The position numbers and the translations under genes were made by a program. The notes under the pieces were generated by a model that searched no databases, was not told the origin of the DNA, and saw only the letters and a list, made by a program, of their open reading frames with translations. Shown here in pieces: positions 30,697-38,691 of a stretch of 64,000 nt of DNA. How positions within the stretch are numbered: position 1 is the first letter of the stretch; the number at the start of each line of letters is the position of its first letter. The DNA is from Leishmania mexicana MHOM/GT/2001/U1103 (taxonomy: Eukaryota; Euglenozoa; Kinetoplastea; Trypanosomatida; Trypanosomatidae), in the NCBI RefSeq assembly GCF_000234665.1, contig NC_018334.1:186001-250000 (forward strand), given 5' to 3'.

Positions 30697-32115
30697 TTAG
30701 TTAGGAGCGACGCTGTAGATGGTGGCAGCAGTGCCAAAGACAATGGCTACCACGCCAGCAAACAAAATAAGGTAAGTACAGCAGTAGTTGATTACTCCTA
30801 CGGAGCGGAACGACCACCCTCCAGCGTACATAACAAACAGTGCAGGGAGGATAAACCCAACGAAACCGCCACATACACCTCCCGTGAAGCCGAACACTAT
30901 GTTCACGTTCGGCACAAACAGCCCGAGCACGAGTACGAGGAGAGCAAGAGAAACAGCGCCGACGAGGTACTTCCAGTACACCACGGTGTAGGGGTCCCAG
31001 CCAATGAGGGGAAAGAGAGCGCTGCGACACGCGTTGTTCAGGAGGCCAAAGGAGGCGCAGATCTTGATGAACACGCCAATGTAGCTCACGAACACATGCG
31101 GTTGCTCAAGTGGGTTGTAGCGCAGCAGGATGGAGCCACGCATTTCGCCAAAGTCAAGGTACCCAAAGAGGCCAGTGGCGTAGTACAGGATCCCGCAGAT
31201 GGTCATGCTCACGGCAGCGCAGATGGTGAAGCGGCCCACGCTGCGAGGTCGCATCTCGAACGCCACTTCCAAGCAGTTGATCTGGCACATGTAGGAGAAG
31301 ATGAACACGCCGAGGCCCTCGATGGCCATGTTGTCAGTGCTAATCAGCTGCGTCGTCGGACGAGGACGCGCTCTCATTCCATTCATGGCACTGTGGGTGA
31401 TGACCACGAGCGCTAAGTACAGGATGAAGAGAATACCGAAGGCTGAGACGTAGCGGAGCGAGTTGATCCTGCGCGGCAGGACGAGCGGAAACATAAAGAC
31501 CAGCCAGAAACCTGTCGTAAGGAGCTTCAGGCCTACGGAGGTAAGAAGGAACGGTGGCGTTGACGCAGAGGAGCTGAGGATGGGTTTGAGGAGGTCACCA
31601 ATGGTGACAACGTAGGCGACGGAGCCGCCGAAGATGTGCAGCGCACGGATGATGGCGACAAAGATGTTGGCTTGGGGATGCAAAAGGTGCTTTGCCATCT
31701 CCTCGAAGGAGCGCAGGCCTGTTTTCTCCGAAACTTGGACGAGAAGCCGCATGGAGTATACTGTCTCAGCCGTGATCAGTACTAGATAGGCAGTGGCCAT
31801 AATAATGCCAACACTGTGGAAGGCGGCCGGCAGGCCGAGGATGCCGGCGCCGATGGTGGTAGAGGCCATGTTGAAGCCACTCGATAGCATACCGCCGTAC
31901 GGGATCATGACCTGCAGGAGGCGACCGATGATGCGGAGGTCTTTGTCTTCTCTGTTCTTGGAATGGAGACTGTCATCTGGGCAAGCTTGCGCGGGCACTT
32001 TGTTGCCATCGGTGGCATCGATCTCAGTAAGTTCCTCGCCGTACGTGTCGAGCTCTCGCGGAATATTCTGCTCTAGCGCAACATTCGGCTCCCACTCTGC
32101 CGCCGCTGCTTTCAT
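30697..32115 (-). CDS. Amino-acid transporter, AAAP family (transporter 1)
   Basis: A plasma-membrane amino-acid permease of the amino acid/auxin permease family, 472 aa. A hydrophilic N-terminus of about 70 residues is followed by 11 hydrophobic segments (roughly 74-99, 102-122, 152-178, 199-216, 221-240, 263-283, 296-316, 339-358, 381-401, 404-430 and 441-467), the usual AAAP topology. The first segment has the family hallmark TTIGAGILGLPAAF (86-99), and later conserved blocks include PLVLPRRINSLRYVS (210-224) and YYATGLFGYLDFG (311-323). Substrate cannot be told from sequence. It is clearly paralogous to the genes at 37162-38691 and 40995-42641 but distant from them at many positions, so it is not a recent duplicate. 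It is separated from them by the Pol III island and a spacer of several kilobases. Confidence 0.93.
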   Translation of the reverse strand: MKAAAAEWEPNVALEQNIPRELDTYGEELTEIDATDGNKVPAQACPDDSLHSKNREDKDLRIIGRLLQVMIPYGGMLSSGFNMASTTIGAGILGLPAAFHSVGIIMATAYLVLITAETVYSMRLLVQVSEKTGLRSFEEMAKHLLHPQANIFVAIIRALHIFGGSVAYVVTIGDLLKPILSSSASTPPFLLTSVGLKLLTTGFWLVFMFPLVLPRRINSLRYVSAFGILFILYLALVVITHSAMNGMRARPRPTTQLISTDNMAIEGLGVFIFSYMCQINCLEVAFEMRPRSVGRFTICAAVSMTICGILYYATGLFGYLDFGEMRGSILLRYNPLEQPHVFVSYIGVFIKICASFGLLNNACRSALFPLIGWDPYTVVYWKYLVGAVSLALLVLVLGLFVPNVNIVFGFTGGVCGGFVGFILPALFVMYAGGWSFRSVGVINYCCTYLILFAGVVAIVFGTAATIYSVAPN

Positions 32116-32157
32116 CTTGATTGGAGGTATCTCTTTTTAGCTTGTGTTAGTGTAGTC

Positions 32158-32220
32158 CTGCAAAGGAGATGTGTCAGCGTGTGAGGAGACGGAAAAGAGA
32201 GAACGAGATTCAGTGGGCTT
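32158..32220 (-). promoter_or_regulatory. Predicted spliced-leader acceptor of transporter 1
   Basis: A long pyrimidine-rich tract on the transcribed strand ends CTCCTTTGCAG with AG at 32159-32158, 42 bases before the ATG. It is a strong match to the trans-splicing signal. Confidence 0.6.
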
Positions 32221-32677
32221 TTTTTTCATGCGGCGCCGATGCAGGGGTGAGGGATTATGTTTGCGCTTCATGAGCAATGCGGAAGCAATGACGTGCTGCA
32301 TAGAGTTCTTGTATGTTCAAGATGGCCTGTGGATGCAAGCTGGCACCCTGGTGCGCCGTCGCTGTTGAGAGCAGGTCACTGTCGGTCCTTGGGACAAAAG
32401 AGACAGGACATTTGCTGTCTAACAAAGCGCTGTGAGGGCTCATTGTCCGCGAGATGGCGCAATGAGGGCCTGCCATCCCTGGAATGAGAGCGTTTCTAGA
32501 GCTGAGTGATATAGGAAGCGGCGGGGAGGGGGAGTTTCAGTTTACAAAGTAAAGAAGTGCACCTTGGTGACCGTTTCCTCCACCCCCCCCCCACCGCTTG
32601 AGCAGTTTTCCTTCGCGCACTGGACTGATAAATGTGCGCTTATGCGGCGTTTGCTACAGATGTTCTGCTCCTGGGAG

Positions 32678-32684
32678 AAAAAAA
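32678..32684 (-). terminator. Pol III terminator of U2
   Basis: Seven T residues on the U2 strand come directly after the 3' stem-loop. Confidence 0.8.
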
Positions 32685-32827
32685 GAGTTGCTCCCCTGGA
32701 CACGTGGAACTCCAGGGAAACAACCTTGAGATATAATTTCTATTCCTTTGCCCGAAGGCAGTATCAGGAGTTACTCTGATAAGAACAGTTTATAAACATG
32801 ATCTTAGCTAAATAGCCGAGAAGATAT
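32685..32827 (-). ncRNA. U2: U2 spliceosomal small nuclear RNA
   Basis: The RNA component of the U2 snRNP, used in trans- and cis-splicing. The 5' end reads ATATCTTCTCGGC, the conserved U2 start, then AGCTAAGATCA closing stem-loop I (ATCTT/AAGAT), then CTGTTCTTATCAG followed by the stem IIa hairpin (ATCAG/CTGAT). A TGCC-TTCG-GGCA hairpin comes next. The 3' stem-loop is a 13-bp helix, with GU pairs, built from TTGTTTCCCTGGA and its partner TCCAGGGGAGCAA. A T7 run at 32684-32678 follows immediately and is the expected Pol III terminator. Length is about 143 nt, close to the T. brucei RNA. The branch-site recognition stretch lacks the usual GTAGTA, as in other trypanosomatids. The exact 3' end is uncertain by a few bases. 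Confidence 0.95.
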
Positions 32828-32925
32828 GATAAATGGATCGCTAACAAAACAGGTGCTGCCAATTACAACTCAACAGTGTTTTCCATGTTGTCGTGCCCCT
32901 CTCGTATTTCGGTCGCGGCGGCGTT

Positions 32926-33004
32926 GGTCTTCTGGCTCGATGGGTAATGTTTCAAAACGCGAGCGTCGGATGCGTTTGGGGTTCGAACCATAGCAGGGAC
33001 GACC
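32926..33004 (+). promoter_or_regulatory. Divergent tRNA-like element, presumed U2 promoter
   Basis: A degenerate tRNA gene on the strand opposite U2. The A box TGGCTCGATGGG is at 32933-32944, its first base about 106 bp upstream of the U2 5' end, and the B box GGGTTCGAACC is at 32979-32989. Six of seven acceptor pairs can still form (GGTCTTC with GACGACC), and TTTT follows at 33005-33008. The D, anticodon and T arms do not fold properly, so it is not a working tRNA. In trypanosomatids U-snRNA genes are driven by Pol III through A and B boxes of a divergent neighbouring tRNA or tRNA-like sequence; the spacing here matches that of T. brucei U2 as I recall it. Confidence 0.85.
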
Positions 33005-33042
33005 TTTTCCGAGATTGTCGGCAATTAAGGTGCAAGGGCGTC

Positions 33043-33115
33043 GGGGATGTAGCTCAGATGGTAGAGCGACCGCTTAGCATGCGGTAGGTATTGGGATCGA
33101 TACCCAACTTCTCCA
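33043..33115 (+). tRNA. tRNA-Ala (anticodon AGC)
   Basis: A complete 73-nt cloverleaf. The acceptor strand GGGGATG pairs with CTTCTCC (one GU and one T-T mismatch). The A box is TAGCTCAGATGG. The anticodon stem ACCGC/GCGGT encloses TTAGCAT with anticodon AGC. The T arm is TTGGG-ATCGATA-CCCAA with the B box inside, and the discriminator is A. T5 at 33118-33122 is the Pol III terminator. CCA is not encoded, as usual. It is transcribed opposite to the protein genes and in the same direction as the tRNA-like element, whose T-run lies only 34 bp upstream. Confidence 0.96.
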
Positions 33116-33117
33116 AC

Positions 33118-33122
33118 TTTTT
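33118..33122 (+). terminator. Pol III terminator of tRNA-Ala
   Basis: A T5 run two bases after the tRNA 3' end. Confidence 0.75.
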
Positions 33123-33453
33123 CGCCAGCCGCGTGTAAAAAGCGTGGGGTCGCAATGGTGGGGCGACCGCTCGAAACGGGCGTGGTGCGGGGAAGGGGTT
33201 TGCTTGGAGAGACGCAGGGGCCCGAGAGTATACCAAGGAAAAAAATTGATCGTGGCGACCAGTCGCATCGGTATCACCCACAGTCCAAATGGTGCATTTT
33301 CCTCGCGCCGTGCAAGCAAACGCACTCCCGCATATTACACGTCTTTTTCGTTTGCGATACCCTAAAAGCCACACCGCGCACACGCTACACGCGGGGGCGG
33401 GGAGGGGGGGGGGTCCTGTGCGTGACGTTGTTTTCTACGCTTTCATTCTCTGG

Positions 33454-34030
33454 TGTGCAGCATTCGTTCACTTCAGCGCTACCTCACGGCCCTGTCAGAG
33501 GCTCGCGTCGCGTCGTGCGAAGCAGCGGTAGACACGCGGTACAGCCATCCGCCGACCCAGTCATCTGAGCACGGCCTCTGCTGGCCCAAACTCTGCCCAC
33601 CCACCCGCACGCCTCGCAGCTCGCCCCACAGCCTCTCCCATCCTTGCCGGTCACCACGCGGTGCGATCCTCCTCAGGGTGGCTCAGGGCTCCCACACCGG
33701 TGGGCAGCGAGGGCCTCGGCTGGGTGGGTGGGTGGGATATGCTCGAGTCGCGCTGGCGCGTCACCCGTCATATGGGTGGCGCAAGCGTGCTCACGGCTGC
33801 AGGTCGCCCCGACACCACACCATCCGCGACCTGACAACCAGCGTCAGTGGCGATGCACCGGTCTCTCCTCTCCTCGCATCGTCGGCACCTGACTCTACCG
33901 CTATTCTAGTTGGTCCACCATACTAAGCAAGGGATATGGGGAGAAGGGGGGGGACTGCGCGGCTCCTCTCCACACCGAGTGGTGGCGCTGCACCATGAAC
34001 TGCCGCACGCACGGCGGGTGTCCCCCCGTC
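33454..34030 (-). mobile_element. SIDER2-like degenerate retroposon, copy B
   Basis: A 577-bp inverted partner of 11316-11889, about 98% identical by eye. The GACGGGGGG end is at 34030 and the GCTGCAC end at about 33454, followed on the minus strand by A/purine-rich flank, so the element points the same way as the genes. It sits about 340 bp from the tRNA-Ala terminator, at the distal end of the spacer behind the 37162-38691 transporter. It could lie in that gene's 3' UTR, where sense SIDER2 copies are known to affect mRNA levels in Leishmania. There is no coding capacity; the 157-residue frame across it mirrors that of copy A. Confidence 0.75.
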
Positions 34031-37000
34031 ATCGGGAAACCTCCACTCGTTCGAAAAAGAAGAATGAACGACTGTGAGGAGTCCGAAAGGGGCAACGGCA
34101 GAGCGAATTATGGACGAGCGTCATGCGCGTCAGACACGCCATCCTCTTTGGCCCGCTGCCCTTCGCCTTTAGTAGTGTTTAAAAAAAATCAACGGAGGAG
34201 ATAGCGAAACTAGATGGATGTGCTGCGAAACAACGCAACCGTGCTTCGTCCGATTCACAGCCATGCAGGATCAACACACTGAGGGGGTGGGGGCGCCAAG
34301 AGCTCAAGCAAAATAGATACAAGAAACAAAACACGGGAAACCATTAGATGGGGGACACGCAAAGCCTGGTGTTCCATTGAGTGACGCGCAGCGGCGATGG
34401 ATTTCGCTTTTCTTTTTTGTTTTGAAGATTTTCCGTTGTTTCTCGTTACGGCAGCACCGGGACATTCATCGACAGAGCACCATCTAGAGAATGCGGCATA
34501 CGCTTGCTGGCTGGGAGAAAGACATCACCGCCAAGGAGGAGGGAACACCATTTCGCAGGAACACAAAAGAAAAAAAACGAAAAATGTAACGCGCAGAAGG
34601 AGCAGCCGCTGACCAGGCCATCCAAGAAGAGGAAGAAGCCGAGCCTGTTCACGCGTGGTCCACGGCATTGATTCGCTTTCGCCTCGGACGTGAGAGTGTG
34701 GCAGAGAAGGCGCATCAAGCACGAAGGCACAAACGAAGGCGAAGAGGAGAAGGAAAGCACGCGAGTAGCGACGGGGCCAAAAAAAAAGACACGCGCACAA
34801 AACACGTGCGCGCACACACAAAATGACAACGGTCCGACCAGCTCTCTTTACTTTACTGCTATCAGCACACCCTCGAGCTCTTGCCGTCGTTCTCTCCTTG
34901 TGTGTGCACCCCACTGCAAACACGGCTTGTAGACGTGCAGCAGCGTGGGAGGGCAAAGAGGTGCCGACAGACATTGGAGAGCACAACAAGAAGAGAGCCG
35001 ACATTGCATGCGCGCATCTCGCCTCGAGGCCCACATACCATGAAAGTACATGACGCACACGCACAGGCGAGTGCACAAAGCAAATGGTTGCAGAGACATG
35101 CCGCTCCGGGTGAGGCTGCAAACAGCCTCCTTCGCCGTAGTGGACGCGGCATGCGAGGGGCGAGGAGTGTGGGGTGCGGTGGGGTGGGGAGGAGGTTTGC
35201 TTGTTACGCAGGACAAAACATAGCAACGTCACCCCGGAAGGGGAGAAACACGGTTACTCGAAAAACAAACTTCAAGGAGGCACACGCAAAGAATGACAAG
35301 GCCTACAGAGCAGGGTCATCTCCGTCGATGCACGCATGATCCGCCCACACACGTGTCACACCACATACGCGTGTGCTCGTGGCCCTGCTTGCGCACACAT
35401 GCCGCGCGGACGCACTCACGGAGGCACCACACCCGACAGAATTGCGCTTCACCGCGTCGCAGCCGTGCGGGCCCATCAACGAAGTGAGCGCGGCTACGCA
35501 ACACACAGACGCAGGGTGGGCAACGAGGCGAGCGTGTGGGTGGGGAAGCGACAGCGTGAGGCAGGAGGGGCCGAGAGGACGGGCGGCGAACGTCTTCAGA
35601 GCCAAACCGAAGAACACAGTCCACAGAGGCGGGAGAAAGAGAGCTCAAATCGCGCAGTGCAGCACGAACAGCGACGGAGCCACGCACTGCACGCGCAGCC
35701 TCTGCATCGCACTCACTCCGCGGCTACACTCACAGACCACGCACACCCCTTTTCGTTTCCGCTGCATAAAGCGAGCGACAGAGGCGCGCAACGTTGATGG
35801 AGGTCAAACGCTCTTGTGGCGCCTACGGCGTCTCTCAGCGGTGTGTGTGCGGGTCAGTGCGAGCGCTTGTAGTTGATGGACAACTAGATGTGCTCCGTAA
35901 AGGAAGCCCTCCGATAATGAACGTTGCAGCAAGAGAGACGCGGGGCAGCAAAGCGAAGCCACAACGACAAAGTTGTGCGCTCTTCTTCGCTCATCTGCCC
36001 GCGTGCGCTCCGGCGAGAAGTGCCCCAATCTTGCGCGCTGGAGAGACATCGGGGCCCGCGTATATGCACCACCAGAGGAGGAGTGTGGGAGGGCCTGATA
36101 TCATTTAGCGCCACGAAAATGCGTCTTTCCTGCGTCTATCACCCAAACGAAGGAGAGAGAGAGAAACACCCCTCACCCGCTACAAAACGGAAAAACGAGA
36201 AGCATGCGAACACCCCCAAACGCCTCCAAATGCACGCAGCAGCAGCAGCAGCAGCAGCACCGGCAGAGATAAAAGACGTCCACTGAAGTCGTGCGTACCG
36301 AGGAAGGCAGGAGAGAGCGAGAGGTGAGCATAGCGATGCAGCGAGCAGAGGGAAACGCTGGGACGTACACGCCCAGGGTAAAGAAGACGAGCGGCTCAAG
36401 GAGAGGGAGGGGAGGGCAGCCAGCAGGTGCGCCAGCGTGTCGGAACAAAAAAAGCGAAGGTAACGCGAAAAAGCGGAGCATGTCCCACTGTTGGCCCAAC
36501 CCACCCACACGTCGAATAAAAAGGATGTGTGCCACACAGCCCTCTTCATCGCCGTGCATCGCCGTCCCCCACTCCACCGGTCGCCTACACGTACTCCCTT
36601 CCCGTCTTCCGTGCCTCTCATCCGACGCGGTGACGGACCTGCACGGGAGGACAGCAAAAAGGAGTGCGCGAGTGCGTAAATGGGGCCGGTGCTACCGAAA
36701 CATGGGTTCGCCCGAAGGGGCAGTATCGGCGACGTCCGGAAAGCCAAGTGGCGCGTGAAGGAGAAAAGCAAAGGCGCAGTGGCAGAGGAGGCGGGACGAC
36801 ATCGCGGACAGACAACACAGCAGAGGTGAACGGCCCCTCCATCCACTAACTGCCGCCAATCCTTTCGTCAACAACAACAAAAGAAAACCTCGCTCCTGGG
36901 CGTGGCAGCGGCAGCACAGAGAGCGGGAGGGAGAATGAAAAAGGCAACGGAGTGTCCGCCCAACGCTCCATGCGCGAAGAAACAGGGAGAGGGGGAGGGG

Positions 37001-37161
37001 AGGGGAGGGGAGGAACAGACACAGACAGACGCACAGGAGCGCACAGCAACAAAAGCAAGACAACACTTCTTCGTAAAAACAATACGGCGAGAGTATGAAA
37101 CACCTCGCTCCGTGACTCACGCACAGTACACCTCTGCACGGCCTACGCACTGGCCAAGGGT
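34031..37161. other. Gene-free 3.1-kb spacer behind transporter 2
   Basis: No credible gene. The sequence is purine-rich on the plus strand with an AGC trinucleotide run (36237-36259) and G-rich blocks near 36988-37013. It probably carries the 3' UTR of the 37162-38691 transporter and the point where its transcript ends before the Pol III island. Confidence 0.5.
36237..36259. repeat. AGC trinucleotide repeat
   Basis: About seven AGC units in non-coding sequence. Confidence 0.85.
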
Positions 37162-38691
37162 CTAAACGAAGAAGCTGTAGTAGATCGTCGAAATGGTACC
37201 AAAGACAATGGAAATAACACCGCAGATGAGCAGGAAGTAAGTCCCGAGGTAGTACCAGATACCCACCTTTTTGAGTGTCCAGTTGCCAGCGTACATGATA
37301 AACAACGCGGGGAACACAAAGCCAATGAAGCCGCCTGAGAAGGCACCAGCCAGTCCAAAGACGATGTTGATGTCGGGTACGAACAAGCCGAGGATGAGGG
37401 CACCGATGGCTATCGGCACACTCACCAAGGTGTGCTTCCAGTACGGCATCGTTTCCACGTCCCAGCGCATCACCTGGAACAGCGCCGTGCGGCAGGCGAG
37501 CATGTCCAGCGAGAAGGAGGCGCACAGCTTGACGATGATGCCGGGAAAGACAACGAAGAAGACGGGGCTTTGGTAGGGGTCGTACCTTCCCAGGATGTTG
37601 CCGTTCAGAGAAGGCCCAAAATCTGCGTAGCCGAAGAAGCCAGTGAGGAAGTAGAGCGTTGCACAGATGCTACAGCTCAGGATGGCCTGAAGTGTGATCA
37701 TGCGAGTTGTTCTCTTGGTGTTCTCGACGATGATACGACCAACGTTCACCTGGCACAAGTAGCTGAAGCAGAAGATGGACAACCCCGAGACGGCTTCATT
37801 GCCGGGACGCACAAAAACGAGGTCTTTGCGGATGCCGTCCTTCAACCCGTACGCGATGGAGTGGTAGATGGCGCAGATGACAAAAAGCACAATGAAGAAG
37901 AGACCGGCGGCGGACATGTAGCGGAGGGAGTTGATCCTCTTGGGCAGCACCAACGGCAGCATAAATAGCAGCCAGACGCCACTCATGATGCAGCGACGGC
38001 CGTTCTTCTCCTGCAGGAATGGTGGCACCCTAGGGTGCGCGAAGATCGGCTTGAGGATGTCGCCAATGGCAATGACGAAGCCCACCGAAGCACCGAAGCA
38101 GAGTATCCACATGAGCAAGGCCGCCACAATGTCGCCGCCACGACCGAAGAGAGCGCGGGCAAGTCCCTCGAAGCTGTAGATGCCGGTCTTCTCCATGGCT
38201 TTAGACAACAACGTGATGGAGAAGACGGTAAGACTGGTTATGATCACCAGGTAAAACACCGCCATGATTATTCCCGATGTGTTGAAGGCGGACGGGATCG
38301 ACATAATGCCGGCACCAAGCGTCACACACGCCAGGTTGACGGCGCCAGAGAGCAGGCCACCGTGCGGGATGATGGCATTGGAGATACGAGAGAAGACGTT
38401 TCGACGCCTCCGGCTTTTCGCATCCCTCACCTCGTCCGGTGTCTGGAAGCTTGAGGGTGGCTGGCCCTCGGTATCTCGGTCAACGCCGTTTTGCACAGGA
38501 AGCTCTTGGCACTCGTAAAGGAGCTTCCGGCCGCCAACGCCGGAGAAGTCATCGTCCACGTCCACCCAATTTGGGTCCATATCCTCCACTGCTGCCGCAG
38601 GCGCCTCATTGCTATCGCTGCTGCGACGTCCTTTCAGCTCCACCTCATCCTTGTCGAGCGTGCGGGACAGTGGCACACAGTTGCCGGGCAT
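37162..38691 (-). CDS. Amino-acid transporter, AAAP family (transporter 2)
   Basis: AAAP-type permease of 509 aa. The cytosolic N-terminus (about 105 residues) is acidic then strongly basic (SRRRRNVFSR) just before the first membrane segment. Eleven hydrophobic segments follow. The first contains the hallmark VTLGAGIMSIPSAFN, and the shared blocks PLVLPKRINSLRYMS and LTGFFGYADFG are present. Differences from its paralogues in the third segment (LCFGASVGFVIAIGD against FGGSVAYVV in transporter 1) suggest a distinct substrate, but this is inference. It ends IYYSFFV. It lies 2.3 kb from transporter 3 and over 5 kb from transporter 1, so this is a loose, diverged array. The first ATG (38691) is used; no competing start is evident. 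Confidence 0.93.
   Translation of the reverse strand: MPGNCVPLSRTLDKDEVELKGRRSSDSNEAPAAAVEDMDPNWVDVDDDFSGVGGRKLLYECQELPVQNGVDRDTEGQPPSSFQTPDEVRDAKSRRRRNVFSRISNAIIPHGGLLSGAVNLACVTLGAGIMSIPSAFNTSGIIMAVFYLVIITSLTVFSITLLSKAMEKTGIYSFEGLARALFGRGGDIVAALLMWILCFGASVGFVIAIGDILKPIFAHPRVPPFLQEKNGRRCIMSGVWLLFMLPLVLPKRINSLRYMSAAGLFFIVLFVICAIYHSIAYGLKDGIRKDLVFVRPGNEAVSGLSIFCFSYLCQVNVGRIIVENTKRTTRMITLQAILSCSICATLYFLTGFFGYADFGPSLNGNILGRYDPYQSPVFFVVFPGIIVKLCASFSLDMLACRTALFQVMRWDVETMPYWKHTLVSVPIAIGALILGLFVPDINIVFGLAGAFSGGFIGFVFPALFIMYAGNWTLKKVGIWYYLGTYFLLICGVISIVFGTISTIYYSFFV

Larger units (their letters stand above)
32116..32684. other. 5' leader of transporter 1 and spacer to U2
   Basis: The proximal 42 bases are the predicted 5' UTR. 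The remainder, up to the U2 terminator, has a C10 run near 32582 and no recognised gene. It is where Pol II transcription of the downstream genes would have to resume or pass after the Pol III island. Confidence 0.5.

Noticed and set aside
32926..33004. A functional tRNA, possibly selenocysteine tRNA because TTTCAAA resembles a UCA anticodon loop
   Set aside because: No anticodon stem flanks that loop, the D stem would need a loop of about 22 nt, and the T stem fails. Position and orientation fit a U2 promoter element instead.
33453..33926. 157-residue plus-strand open frame
   Set aside because: Same sequence as the frame in copy A; it is the inside of the repeat, and no plus-strand protein gene is expected.
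36139..36846. 235-residue minus-strand frame with poly-Ala
   Set aside because: The poly-Ala is the AGC repeat read in one frame; the surrounding sequence is simple purine/pyrimidine spacer.
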